Assembly: GCA_045107045.1 (NCBI GenBank)
Contig: JBGCFR010000044.1
Location: 1-64,000 of the forward strand
Reading direction: 5' to 3'
Length of the DNA stretch: 64,000 nucleotides
Source: Putridiphycobacter sp045107045
GTDB taxonomy: Bacteria; Bacteroidota; Bacteroidia; Flavobacteriales_D; Crocinitomicaceae
This document shows, piece by piece, positions 1 through 9,038 of the stretch; within the stretch, counting starts at the first letter, position 1; the number at the start of each line of letters is the position of its first letter. Below the pieces are notes generated by a model. It did no database searches. It had not been told where the DNA came from and worked only from the letters and a program-made list of their open reading frames with translations. A program made the position numbers and the translations under genes.

Positions 1-213
1 AAAAAACTAGAACAATCCCATTCAGGCGATATCCAAAAAGACGTCCAAGAATTAGTCCAAGACGAAAATATGCAACTCAGCTTTTTTCAATTAGACGATC
101 CTGTTTTAATGCAAATCAAAGAGCAAATTGAAGCCATTGATATTAATACGTTAACGCCTGTTGAGGCATTGATGAAGTTGAATGAGATTAAGAAGTATGT
201 GGGGGCGAAGTGA
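1..213 (+). CDS. mutS: DNA mismatch repair protein MutS, C-terminal end (partial)
   Basis: Only the last 70 codons are present; the gene enters from the left edge in frame 1 and stops at TGA 211-213. The tail contains QLSFFQLDDP and then IDINTLTPVEALMKLNEIK, the conserved end of Bacteroidota MutS1 (the 'LTP.EAL..L..IK' tail helices used for dimer/tetramer contacts). MutS recognises base mismatches and recruits MutL. The catalytic and mismatch-binding parts lie outside the window. The stop overlaps the next start by one base (TGATG), so translation of the next gene may be coupled. Identification rests on the tail only, but that tail is distinctive. Confidence 0.9.
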   Translation, partial: KKLEQSHSGDIQKDVQELVQDENMQLSFFQLDDPVLMQIKEQIEAIDINTLTPVEALMKLNEIKKYVGAK

Positions 214-1001
214 TGAAAGAAAGTGGTAGTTGTATTTTCTGTGGAGAAAAAGGTATGACAAAGCAGCATATCTGGCCAAATTTTTTAAGAAAGATTGTTC
301 AATTTAAGAATAATGCAGTAAATACAAAAACTACTATTCATTATACTGATAAGTTTGTTAGTGTAACACCTAGTTATAAAAAACAACAAGGTGATATGCT
401 TACTAAAAAAATTAGAAGAGTGTGTAGAGCTTGCAACAATGGTTGGATGAGTGTACTTGAATCTCAGATAAAGGAAGTTGTAAGTGGTTTAATTAATGAA
501 GAAACTCTAGAATTAGAAAATAACCTCCAATCCCAATTATCAGCTTGGATAACATTAGTTGTGGTAATGGCCGAATTTTTAGATGAACATACGAAAAGTG
601 TACCTACTAAAGATTTGTTATATCTGATGAAAAATATTAAAACTCCACAGGGCTGGAAGATATTTATAGGTAGGTATGAAGGTATAAAATTCTCTAGAAA
701 ATACACTCATAACGGGAAGTACTTGTGTAAAAAAGATGATTTAGCTAATTTTACGGGAACACCATCTGGAAATTGTCAAGATTCAATGTTTATAATTGAT
801 TCTCTATTCATTTATGCAAGAAGTATCCCAACTGACTTAAATTTTACTCCCCGAATTGATAATTTTTTACCAAAATTATCTGTTTACCAATTATGGCCAA
901 TTGCAAGTGAAAAATTAATTTTTCCTATAAAGAAACCATTATTAGATTATGACATTGATAATATTTTAAGTATTTTAACTTCTTCTGATCGGAAAATATA
1001 G
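213..1001 (+). CDS. HNH-like treble-clef zinc protein, function unknown
   Basis: 262 residues from ATG 213; an in-frame GTG at 210 is the alternative. Two CxxC pairs, C7/C10 and C71/C74, with H19 between them (CIFCG...TKQHIWP...CRACNNGWMS) form an HNH/treble-clef zinc site. Proteins with this C-x2-C...H-W-P...C-x2-C-N-N-G-W-M pattern are usually annotated as HNH endonuclease-like or hypothetical and often lie in variable genome regions. The rest (about 80-262) is alpha/beta with no motif I recognise. There is no signal peptide, so it should be cytosolic. It overlaps the mutS stop by one base and is very AT-rich. Nuclease activity is inference from the motif; a purely structural zinc site is equally possible. 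Confidence 0.6.
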   Translation: MKESGSCIFCGEKGMTKQHIWPNFLRKIVQFKNNAVNTKTTIHYTDKFVSVTPSYKKQQGDMLTKKIRRVCRACNNGWMSVLESQIKEVVSGLINEETLELENNLQSQLSAWITLVVVMAEFLDEHTKSVPTKDLLYLMKNIKTPQGWKIFIGRYEGIKFSRKYTHNGKYLCKKDDLANFTGTPSGNCQDSMFIIDSLFIYARSIPTDLNFTPRIDNFLPKLSVYQLWPIASEKLIFPIKKPLLDYDIDNILSILTSSDRKI

Positions 1002-1029
1002 ATTGTTAAATTCAATAAAACCTTAGATT

Positions 1030-2574
1030 GTGAACAAATTTTCCCGTTTCTATCAAACCAAACCATTGGTTTCAATCCTAATTTTAGGTTTGTTTTTTAG
1101 ACTATTGGCTATTATTTTTTCAAGTGGTTTTGCTATGCAGGACGATCATTTTTTGATCATTGAAACCCCTTGGGCATGGTCGCATGGATATGAGTATAAT
1201 AATTGGTTGCCTTGGTTGCAAGAAGCTGGAGAAACGCCAAAGGCGCAAGGTCATAGTTTATTTTATCCAAGCTTACATTATGTGTATTTTGAAGTCTGTA
1301 ATTTTTTAGGCATTGAAAACCCAAAATTACAAATGATGGGTGTAAGACTGTATCATGGTTTATTTTCCCTTTTTATAGTACTGTTAAGTTATAGAATTAC
1401 ACTCAAATTATCCAATCAAAAAGTCGCTAACATTGTTGGCTTAAGCTTGGCTTTAGGCTGGGCTATGCCATTTTTTGGAGTTAGAAACTTAGTAGAGATG
1501 GTTTGTATTCCCCCATTTTTATATGGCCTTTGGCTCTTAATTAAACATGCCCTAAAAGCCAACTGGAAAACGTATTTGGTAGCAGGCATTTGGTTCGGAA
1601 TTGCTTTTTCAGTTCGTCTACAATTGGCCGTTTTTTATGTAGGCTTTGGTTTGTGTTTGTTGATATTGAAACAATGGAAAGGGAGTATAGCATTGTTCAT
1701 AGGTTTTGTAGTAGGCGCTTTTTTAAGTCAAGGCATCATTGATTGGTATTTGTGGGGTTATCCTTTTGCTGAATTGATGGAATACATCAATTATAATAGT
1801 AGTGATGCCATGTTCGATTACGGAGGCACTTGGCAATGGTATAAATACATTTTGGTATTAGTTGCATTCTCTATTCCTATCGTTGGTCTTTTTTGGTTAT
1901 TGGGTCTGTTTGCAGTAGCAAAAAAGTACTTCTACCTTTTTGTGCCCTTGGTCATTTTCACGCTATTTCATACCATGTACCCTAACCAGCAGGAGCGGTT
2001 TATTTTTCCAATGATTCCTATTTTTATTATTCTTGGCGCCATTGGTTGGCATCATTACAGAACTAGCAGGAGTTTTTGGCAAAATCGTCCAAAGCTATGG
2101 CCAAGATTGTTTGTTGCTGCATTTGCCTTAAATATTATTGTATTGCTATTTGCTTCAACTTATGCGACAAAGCAAGCCAAGGTAAATTCTGCTTATTACT
2201 TTTATGGCACACAAAAAGAAAATCCTTTAATTGTGATGCAAGAAGATTCTTTCGGGTCAGACCGTTTTTATGAAGGCGGATGTGGCTTATTGACTAAATT
2301 TTATACAGGTAATGGACAAGTCTATAGCTTTATTATTAATAATAAAAATGCTCGGGAAGATTGGGAAAAAAGTCAAAAAAATCCTGATTTCATTTTATTA
2401 AATGGGGGCTTACGTTTGGACATGCGTTTGGCTTATTTTCATCAATTTTACCCAGACATGGAAATTCGTGCCATCTACGAATCTGGAGCCATTGACCAGT
2501 TTTTGCATTATATGAACCCTAAGAACAAGAATGAAATGGTGACTGTGGTGAAGACGAATTATGTACGTCAATAA
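1030..2574 (+). CDS. GT-C fold glycosyltransferase (GT22/mannosyltransferase-like)
   Basis: 514 residues from GTG 1030; no in-frame ATG gives the full first membrane helix. About ten hydrophobic helices are spread along the chain, as in polyprenyl-phosphate-sugar dependent GT-C enzymes. Two family signatures are visible: an acidic pair in the first extracytoplasmic loop (MQDDHF, about 36-41) and the late loop PNQQERFIFP, which corresponds to the HKExRF element of GT22/Alg9-type mannosyltransferases. The C-terminal 130 residues are soluble. It probably moves a sugar from a lipid carrier to an envelope glycan or protein on the outer face of the inner membrane; the acceptor cannot be read from sequence. 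It stands 28 bp after the HNH-like gene and 41 bp before the metal cluster. Confidence 0.75.
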   Translation: MNKFSRFYQTKPLVSILILGLFFRLLAIIFSSGFAMQDDHFLIIETPWAWSHGYEYNNWLPWLQEAGETPKAQGHSLFYPSLHYVYFEVCNFLGIENPKLQMMGVRLYHGLFSLFIVLLSYRITLKLSNQKVANIVGLSLALGWAMPFFGVRNLVEMVCIPPFLYGLWLLIKHALKANWKTYLVAGIWFGIAFSVRLQLAVFYVGFGLCLLILKQWKGSIALFIGFVVGAFLSQGIIDWYLWGYPFAELMEYINYNSSDAMFDYGGTWQWYKYILVLVAFSIPIVGLFWLLGLFAVAKKYFYLFVPLVIFTLFHTMYPNQQERFIFPMIPIFIILGAIGWHHYRTSRSFWQNRPKLWPRLFVAAFALNIIVLLFASTYATKQAKVNSAYYFYGTQKENPLIVMQEDSFGSDRFYEGGCGLLTKFYTGNGQVYSFIINNKNAREDWEKSQKNPDFILLNGGLRLDMRLAYFHQFYPDMEIRAIYESGAIDQFLHYMNPKNKNEMVTVVKTNYVRQ

Positions 2575-2615
2575 GTTGAAAATGCCGTAATCTAAAAAAT
2601 TCTTACCTTTGTTAG

Positions 2616-3062
2616 GTGTTAAGTTTTAAAAATAGTTTGGCTGTATTTTTATTGATGGTGTATACCATCAGTTTCGGTCATTCTATTATTCCTCAGCATC
2701 ATCATCTAGATGCAAATGGTGAACATAGCGAAGCAATGCATTGCGAGTCTGATGAAAACGACCATGAACACATTTCACATGATGATCATTTTGATGAGGG
2801 AATTTGGGATTTTTTAGGCTGCTTGATTGAGAATTTGCATCAGGAATTACCTGCCGATCATCACTCTTGTGAAACCATTTCACTTCTTTCACAAAAGGTA
2901 AAAACTGACCGTGTCACTATTCAAAAAGTTATTGATTTACCTATTGAAAATGGTATTTCAGCAAACCTAAAAGCAGATGGTCTAAATTATACCAATCCAC
3001 TATTATCTGTTACATTTTTTGATAGCAGCACCTTTTCTAGACGGGGCCCACCACAATCATAA
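2616..3062 (+). CDS. His-rich exported small protein of the metal-efflux cluster
   Basis: 148 residues from GTG 2616. An N-terminal signal peptide (about 1-22, K5 then a hydrophobic core) is followed by dense histidine/acidic stretches (IIPQHHHLDANGEHSE, DENDHEHISHDDHFD) and two further Cys/His sites. This composition suggests periplasmic binding of divalent or copper-type metal ions. Small proteins of this kind commonly precede CzcA/CusA genes in Bacteroidota, but I know no named family. A -7-like box TACCTTTG lies at 2604-2611, only 4 bases before the GTG, so the mRNA may be nearly leaderless; no TTG is found at the right distance. Role in efflux is inferred from composition and position. 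Confidence 0.6.
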   Translation: MLSFKNSLAVFLLMVYTISFGHSIIPQHHHLDANGEHSEAMHCESDENDHEHISHDDHFDEGIWDFLGCLIENLHQELPADHHSCETISLLSQKVKTDRVTIQKVIDLPIENGISANLKADGLNYTNPLLSVTFFDSSTFSRRGPPQS

Positions 3063-3073
3063 TCTTTCTCGTA

Positions 3074-3095
3074 TATCAGTTATTTTGAACTGGTA
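3074..3095. promoter_or_regulatory. Inverted repeat before czcA
   Basis: TATCAGTT (3074-3081) and AACTGGTA (3088-3095) are complementary at 7 of 8 positions around a 6-base spacer, between the His-rich gene and the CzcA gene. It could be an operator or an mRNA hairpin that tunes pump translation. There is no T-tract, so it is not a terminator. Confidence 0.35.
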
Positions 3096-3156
3096 TTAAT
3101 TGATTCATTCATCAATGGCATTTCCAATTTGGAGAAGTCGAAAGATTAGTATTTTC

Positions 3157-6100
3157 ATGTTAAACAAAATCATTTTTTTTAGTATAAAAAATAAGTTCGT
3201 TATTGGCTTATTTACACTGGCACTGATAGTTTGGGGCGTGTTTTCAGCCACTAAATTACCGATTGATGCCTTACCTGATATCACTAATAATCAGGTGCAA
3301 ATTTTAACCACTTCACCTACATTGTCTACTCAAGAAGTGGAGCGGTTTATTACGTTCCCAATTGAACGGTCTGTTAAGTCTATTCCTCAAATTACTGAAT
3401 TGCGTTCGGTTAGTCGGTTTGGTTTGAGTATAGTGACCGTTGTTTTTGAGGAAGATGTTGACATTTATTGGGCAAGAACTCAGATTAATGAACGCCTAAA
3501 AGCAGCAGAAGAAAATATCCCATCCACTTTTGGTAAGCCAGTTCTAGCGCCAGTTTCAACAGGGTTGGGTGAAATATTTCAATATTGCATTGAGCCTGCA
3601 AAAGGGTATGAAGACCAATATTCCTTGCAAGACTTAAGAACCATGCAGGATTGGTTAATTGCACCTCAAATTTTGGGAACAAAAGGAGTTGCCGAAGTGA
3701 ATACTTTGGGTGGTTTGTTAAAGGAATACGAAGTAGCTGTCAATCCTGATAAGTTGAAAAGTATGAACGTGACCATGGCTGATATTTTTCAGGCCTTAAC
3801 CGTTAATAATGAAAATACGGGTGGAGCCTATATTGATAAAAAACCAAACGCCTATTTTATTCGTGGAATTGGCATGATTAATAGTCTTGAAGAGATTCAA
3901 AAAATTGTGGTAAAGGTTGAAAACGACATTCCAAAATTGATGCGTGATGTGGCTGATATTCGTTATGGAGATGCCGTGCGATATGGTGCAACTACAAAAG
4001 ATGGTAAAGGAGAAGTTGTAAGTGGGATGGTAATGATGCTCAAAGGTGAAAATAGTGCTGAGGTCGTTACATTAGTGAAAGAGAAAATTATGGAAATTGA
4101 ATCTACTTTGCCTAAAGGTGTGGAGATTGTTTCTTTTCTAGACCGATCAAAACTAGTCGACCGAGCCATTGCCACCGTTGAAAAGAACTTGGTTGAAGGG
4201 GCATTAATTGTCATTTTCATTTTGGTGCTATTAATTGGAAATTGGCGGGCAGGATTAATTGTGGCTTCCGTTATTCCATTAGCACTTTTATTTGCTATTA
4301 GTATGATGCGTTTATTTGGGGTGAGTGGAAATTTAATGAGCCTTGGTGCTATTGATTTTGGACTCATAGTGGATGGTGCCGTTATTATAGTTGAAGCCAT
4401 AGTCCACCGAATCTATTCAAAGAAAAAGGCAACGGCTTATACGCAATCTGAAATGGATGATAACGTATATGAGGCCGCTTCAAAAATCAGAACGAGTGCA
4501 GCATTTGGCGAAATTATTATTTTGATTGTATATCTTCCAATTTTAGTCTTGGTTGGCATTGAAGGTAAAATGTTTATTCCAATGGCACAAACTGTAAGTT
4601 TTGCTATTGCTGGTGCCTTTATATTATCGTTGACATACGTACCCATGATGAGTGCTTTGGTACTTAAAAAAACATCCACACATAAAGCAACTTTCTCTGA
4701 TAAAATGATAGCGGTATTGAATGGCTTATATCAAAAACTATTACACGGAGCGCTTCAGTTAAAAGGATTGATTATTGGCTTTACTTTACTTTTATTTATT
4801 GGTTCCATATGGTTATTTAGCCAATTGGGAGGTGAGTTTATTCCAACGCTAGATGAAGGTGATATTGCCACACATATCATCATTCCACCTGGGAGTTCAC
4901 TGCAACAGGAAATTGAAACAACCACAAAAGCACAGAAGTTACTGATGGATAACTTTCCGGAAATAGAACAAACGGTGGCTAAAATTGGTAGTGCTGAAGT
5001 GCCAACAGACCCAATGCCTATGGAAGTAGCAGATGTGATGGTAATTCTAAAAGATAAAAGTGAGTGGACTTCTGCATCAAATCAGGCTGAATTGGCCATG
5101 AAAATGGAGCATGTTTTAGATCAATTACCAGGTGTAACTACCGAATTTTCACAACCTATCCAAATGCGCTTTAATGAATTAATGACAGGTGTAAGAAGTG
5201 ATGTTGGTGTAAAAATATTCGGTGAAGATTTAGGGGTATTAGAATCATATGGCAACCAAGCATTAGAAATGATTGTGGACATTGAAGGTGTTCAGGATGC
5301 AAGATTAGAAACCGTTTCTGGATTGCCACAAATTGAGGTAACTTATAATAAGGATAAGTTGGCTTTATATGGTTTAAATGTTAATGATTTAAATCAGCTA
5401 ATTCAAATGGGGTTTGCTGGAACCAAAGCAGGTGTTATTTATGAAGGTGAAAAGCGTTTTGATTTGGTAGTTCGTTTAGAATCTGAAAAGAGAAATGACA
5501 TTAGTGATTTAAAGAATTTGTATGTTTCACTCCCAAATGGCAATCAAATTCCATTACACCAAGTAGCCGAAATCGAATTGGTGAATGGTCCGGCCCAGGT
5601 TAGCAGGGAAGAAGGTAAACGACGTATAATTATTGGGTTTAATGTCAGAGAGCGAGATGTACAATCAGTGGTTGAGGAAATTCAAAGCAAAATCAAAACC
5701 ACACTTGACTTACCAGAGGGTTATTATATTAAATATGCAGGTCAATTCGAAAATTTAGTGGCAGCAAATGAACGTTTGTCTGTTGCTGTTCCAATAGCAT
5801 TAGCTCTTATTTTTGTATTGCTCTATTTTACATTTAGAAATTTTGGACAATCGTTATTAATTTTCACAGCTATACCATTATCGGCTATTGGTGGAGTTCT
5901 GGCCCTTTGGATGCGAGGCATGCCATTTAGTATTTCTGCGGGTGTTGGTTTTATAGCCTTATTTGGAGTAGCTGTTTTAAACGGGATTGTTTTAATAGGC
6001 TATTTTAACCAACTCAAAGAAGAAGGAATAACAGATGTTCTAAACAGAATAAAAGAAGGTACAAAAGTACGTTTGCGACCTGTTTTAATGACTGCAGGTG

Positions 6101-7500
6101 TTGCTTCCTTAGGCTTTTTACCAATGGCATTGAGCACAAGTGCTGGAGCAGAAGTTCAGAAACCACTAGCTACAGTAGTTATTGGTGGTTTGGTATCAGC
6201 TACATTTTTAACCTTAATCGTTTTACCAATTTTATATTATTATCTCGAAAAAACAAAATGGACTATGAAGCAAAATAGTAAAATAGGAGCGCTGATACTC
6301 TGCATAGCATTTAGCAATATTGGATTAGCACAAAATCCGACTTTAACTCTGGAATCTGCTATTGAAATGGGATTAGAAAACAGTTATGCTATTAAAGATG
6401 CTCAATTGAATGTGAAATTGAGTGAAGACAATAAGGGCACAGCTTTTTCATTGCCAAAAACCAATATTTCAGCCAGTTTTGGACAGGTTAATACGGCTGC
6501 TTTTGATCAGTTTTATGGAATTAATCAAGGCATTAATCCTTTTTTAATCATTGCAAAAAAACAGCTAGTAAATAGCAAATTTGTGAATAGTCAGTTGCAG
6601 CTTGTCAAACAACAACAAGTTCTAAAATTTGAAGTCAGGGAGGCTTGGACTGAACTCCTCTATTTATTGGAGCTCGAAAAATTGCTAAAATCAGAAGATG
6701 AGCTTTATAAATCATTTGCTAAAAAAGCGACTTTAAAGTTTAAAGCGGGTGAGGCGAGCAATATTGAAAAATTGACGGCTGAACAATGGCAAATTACCTT
6801 TGCACAGCAGGTCTATTTGGTGCAAAAACAGATTTTAAATCAAAAAATAATTATTGGGTCATTGATCGGACTTGATTCATATTTTTTCGTTGAAACTCCA
6901 ATGTTTGAATGGTTAACTTGGCAATTTGAAGATGATTCTGCGCTCTATGATCATCCCGATTTACAATTGATTATCAATTCTCAAACATTAGCTGAAGATG
7001 AGAAAAAAGTGGCATCAGCTAATTTATTACCAGAAATTCAAGTAGGTTATTTTATACAGTCTATGAGAGGGTTTCAAGACGTTGAAGGAACACCAATTCT
7101 ATATGATGGATCACCTCAATTTCAAGGCTTTTCGGTTGGGCTTAGCTTACCTATTTTTTCAAGTAGCGAGAGGGCTGTCTCTAAAATGGCTAAAACAAAT
7201 ATGGCAATGGCTGAGAATAATGCTGAACTCAAAAAGTTTGAATTGGCTCAGCAATTTAAAGCATTGGTATTGGAACAAGGTTATTTAAAAGAACAATTAG
7301 AATTATATCAAAACTCAATTTTACCAATGGGTAAAATGATCCAAACAAAGGCCACAAAATCTTACACAAACGGCGATATAGATTATGTGGAATATGGAAA
7401 GGCAATTGAAAATAGTATTAAACAATCCATTCAGTATTTAGAATTGGTAAAACAGAATAATCAAAAAGTATTTGCCATTCAGTATTTATTGAATCAATAA
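3157..7500 (+). CDS. czcA: CzcA/CusA-type heavy-metal RND pump fused to TolC-type outer-membrane factor
   Basis: One uninterrupted frame of 1447 residues from ATG 3157 (MLNKIIFFSIKNK, the usual family start; the frame is also open upstream from TTG 3100). Residues 1 to about 1030 are a full inner-membrane RND pump: first helix, two porter halves, twelve helices, and the heavy-metal helix-4 signature DFGLIVDGAVIIVE (about 400). From M1037 (base 6265) a new signal-peptide-like segment (MKQNSKIGALILCIAFSNIGLAQ) begins a TolC domain with paired coiled-coil repeats, to 1447. The pump C-terminus is cytosolic, so the internal signal would take the TolC part back across the inner membrane, where signal peptidase could release it. 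Pump-TolC fusions of this length are known in Bacteroidota. The adaptor follows 11 bp downstream. Metal specificity (Cu, Zn, Co, Ni) is not decided. Confidence 0.92.
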   Translation: MLNKIIFFSIKNKFVIGLFTLALIVWGVFSATKLPIDALPDITNNQVQILTTSPTLSTQEVERFITFPIERSVKSIPQITELRSVSRFGLSIVTVVFEEDVDIYWARTQINERLKAAEENIPSTFGKPVLAPVSTGLGEIFQYCIEPAKGYEDQYSLQDLRTMQDWLIAPQILGTKGVAEVNTLGGLLKEYEVAVNPDKLKSMNVTMADIFQALTVNNENTGGAYIDKKPNAYFIRGIGMINSLEEIQKIVVKVENDIPKLMRDVADIRYGDAVRYGATTKDGKGEVVSGMVMMLKGENSAEVVTLVKEKIMEIESTLPKGVEIVSFLDRSKLVDRAIATVEKNLVEGALIVIFILVLLIGNWRAGLIVASVIPLALLFAISMMRLFGVSGNLMSLGAIDFGLIVDGAVIIVEAIVHRIYSKKKATAYTQSEMDDNVYEAASKIRTSAAFGEIIILIVYLPILVLVGIEGKMFIPMAQTVSFAIAGAFILSLTYVPMMSALVLKKTSTHKATFSDKMIAVLNGLYQKLLHGALQLKGLIIGFTLLLFIGSIWLFSQLGGEFIPTLDEGDIATHIIIPPGSSLQQEIETTTKAQKLLMDNFPEIEQTVAKIGSAEVPTDPMPMEVADVMVILKDKSEWTSASNQAELAMKMEHVLDQLPGVTTEFSQPIQMRFNELMTGVRSDVGVKIFGEDLGVLESYGNQALEMIVDIEGVQDARLETVSGLPQIEVTYNKDKLALYGLNVNDLNQLIQMGFAGTKAGVIYEGEKRFDLVVRLESEKRNDISDLKNLYVSLPNGNQIPLHQVAEIELVNGPAQVSREEGKRRIIIGFNVRERDVQSVVEEIQSKIKTTLDLPEGYYIKYAGQFENLVAANERLSVAVPIALALIFVLLYFTFRNFGQSLLIFTAIPLSAIGGVLALWMRGMPFSISAGVGFIALFGVAVLNGIVLIGYFNQLKEEGITDVLNRIKEGTKVRLRPVLMTAGVASLGFLPMALSTSAGAEVQKPLATVVIGGLVSATFLTLIVLPILYYYLEKTKWTMKQNSKIGALILCIAFSNIGLAQNPTLTLESAIEMGLENSYAIKDAQLNVKLSEDNKGTAFSLPKTNISASFGQVNTAAFDQFYGINQGINPFLIIAKKQLVNSKFVNSQLQLVKQQQVLKFEVREAWTELLYLLELEKLLKSEDELYKSFAKKATLKFKAGEASNIEKLTAEQWQITFAQQVYLVQKQILNQKIIIGSLIGLDSYFFVETPMFEWLTWQFEDDSALYDHPDLQLIINSQTLAEDEKKVASANLLPEIQVGYFIQSMRGFQDVEGTPILYDGSPQFQGFSVGLSLPIFSSSERAVSKMAKTNMAMAENNAELKKFELAQQFKALVLEQGYLKEQLELYQNSILPMGKMIQTKATKSYTNGDIDYVEYGKAIENSIKQSIQYLELVKQNNQKVFAIQYLLNQ

Positions 7501-7511
7501 AATTTTAAAAG

Positions 7512-8840
7512 ATGAAAAATATAATATATAGAAATAACCATCAGTCATTATTAGGATTAATCCTGATGTTAAGCATTTTAATTTCGGGATGCAAAAGTGA
7601 AAATGCAAGTGAAAGCCATCATAATCATGATGCACATGAACCACTTGCGGGGCATACAGGACACAACGATCATGATGAGGAAAGTACTACATCTGCTGAA
7701 AAAGTAGTAGAATTAACGGCTAACCAATATAAGTTTACAGAAATTAAGCTTGGTGATTTTGAATTGAAGAATATGAGTGAGGTTTTGAATGTGAATGGAC
7801 ATACAAAATTGCCCCCACGAAATCAAGCAGATGTTTCGGTTCATGTGGGTGGATTGATCAAATCTATTCGAGTTTTAGAAGGTCAATTTGTAAAGAAAGG
7901 ACAAACTGTTGCCACACTTGAAAGTCCTGAGTTTGCCAAATTACACCAAGCCTACTTGTCATCTAAAAGTCAATTGAACTATTTAAAATTGGAATTTGCG
8001 CGTCAAAAACAGTTACAAGCGGATGAGGTAAATGCCAAAAAGACATTTGAAAAAGTGCAATCTGATCTAGAGGTGGAAGAAGCACAATTTGATGCACTGA
8101 AACAACAAATGCGTTTACTTCTTATCAACCCCGACAAACCAATTAGCACAACAGTGCCAATTATTGCTCCAATTTCGGGCCATTTAACGGAGGTGTTTGT
8201 GAAAATAGGATCGGCAGTTTCGCCAAATACACCATTATTTTCCATAGTAGATAATTCCGAAATGCATATCGATTTATTGGTCTATGAGAAGGATTTATAC
8301 AAAGTAAAAAAAGGACAAAAATTACGTTTTGTATTAACTAATCAATCACATACTGAAATTAATGGGACTATTTTTAATATTGGTAAATCGTTCGAAAATG
8401 AAACAAAATCAGTGGCGGTACATGCTCATATTGACGACCATGATGTTGACCTAATACCAGGGATGTATATTAATGCGCTAATTGATGTTGGTAGCCAGCA
8501 AGTTCAAACTTTACCATCATCTGCAATTATAAACGACTTAGGAAGGGATTATATTTTTGTATTGGAATCTCATGAAGCTCCAAAAAAGTCACATGGGCAT
8601 GACCATGGTAAGAGTAATCACGGCCATCATCACACAGAAGAAAAAACGCCAAAAACTGCACCTGATCATTATGATTTTAGAAGAGTTGAAGTAAAAAAAG
8701 GTGCCGAACAATTAGGGTCAATTGAAGTCCAATTAATGGGTGCTTTAAAGTCAAACGATAAAATTGTTTTGGATGGTTCGTTCTATTTACAAAGTCATTT
8801 GCAAAAGAATCAAGGTAATGGAGGTGGGCATCATCATTGA
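7512..8840 (+). CDS. czcB: Periplasmic adaptor (CusB/CzcB, membrane fusion protein), His-rich lipoprotein
   Basis: 442 residues. A signal peptide ends in the lipobox LISGC (Cys27), so it should be a lipoprotein. A His-rich segment follows (about 35-60) and a second lies near 355-380 (HGHDHG, HGHHH), with a terminal GGGHHH. Between them are the adaptor parts: a barrel-sandwich hybrid start (VHVGGLIKSIRVLEGQFVKKG, about 112-132), a helical hairpin (about 150-205), the returning lipoyl half (IIAPISGHLTEVFVKIG) and a beta-barrel/MP domain. It links the RND pump to the TolC channel and, in CusB relatives, hands metal to the pump. It is 11 bp after the pump gene and ends the cluster. The His-rich stretches fit metal capture, which is inference. 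Confidence 0.92.
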   Translation: MKNIIYRNNHQSLLGLILMLSILISGCKSENASESHHNHDAHEPLAGHTGHNDHDEESTTSAEKVVELTANQYKFTEIKLGDFELKNMSEVLNVNGHTKLPPRNQADVSVHVGGLIKSIRVLEGQFVKKGQTVATLESPEFAKLHQAYLSSKSQLNYLKLEFARQKQLQADEVNAKKTFEKVQSDLEVEEAQFDALKQQMRLLLINPDKPISTTVPIIAPISGHLTEVFVKIGSAVSPNTPLFSIVDNSEMHIDLLVYEKDLYKVKKGQKLRFVLTNQSHTEINGTIFNIGKSFENETKSVAVHAHIDDHDVDLIPGMYINALIDVGSQQVQTLPSSAIINDLGRDYIFVLESHEAPKKSHGHDHGKSNHGHHHTEEKTPKTAPDHYDFRRVEVKKGAEQLGSIEVQLMGALKSNDKIVLDGSFYLQSHLQKNQGNGGGHHH

Positions 8841-8856
8841 TCTATTGTTCAATTAA

Positions 8857-8874
8857 TAATATAGAACTATATTA
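8857..8874. other. Perfect short palindrome after the efflux cluster
   Basis: TAATATAG (8857-8864) and CTATATTA (8867-8874) are perfect complements around two bases. It is purely A/T with one G-C pair and has no T-tract, so it is a weak candidate for a terminator or binding site. Confidence 0.25.
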
Positions 8875-8950
8875 CCAATCTAGTTTCTAAATTATTATCT
8901 TTGTTTTAAGATGATTCGAAATGATATAATCTTTTACTTTAACGTACTGA

Positions 8951-9037
8951 ATGGACTTAATAAATCAAATACCTATAGAACTAACAAAGCTACTTAATTC
9001 GTTTAATTCTGAGTTGAAAGAGAGAGAAGCTTTTTAA
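8951..9037 (+). CDS. Possible 28-residue small ORF before the 236-aa gene
   Basis: ATG 8951 to TAA 9035-9037 encodes a 28-residue amphipathic helix-like peptide (MDLINQIPIELTKLLNSF...). It ends two bases before the ATG of the next gene. A -7-like box TATCTTTG lies at 8896-8903, 47 bases upstream, which would place the peptide first on that mRNA. It may be a leader peptide or an independent small protein, or the displaced N-terminus of the next gene in another frame. I recognise no family. Confidence 0.35.
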   Translation: MDLINQIPIELTKLLNSFNSELKEREAF

Positions 9038-9038
9038 A

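Noticed and set aside
2686..2892. Minus-strand open frame inside the His-rich gene
   Set aside because: It is the antisense of a His/Asp-rich coding region and has no start context or family.
3963..4679. Two minus-strand open frames opposite the CzcA gene
   Set aside because: Antisense shadows of a strongly conserved pump; compositions are the mirror of helix-coding DNA.
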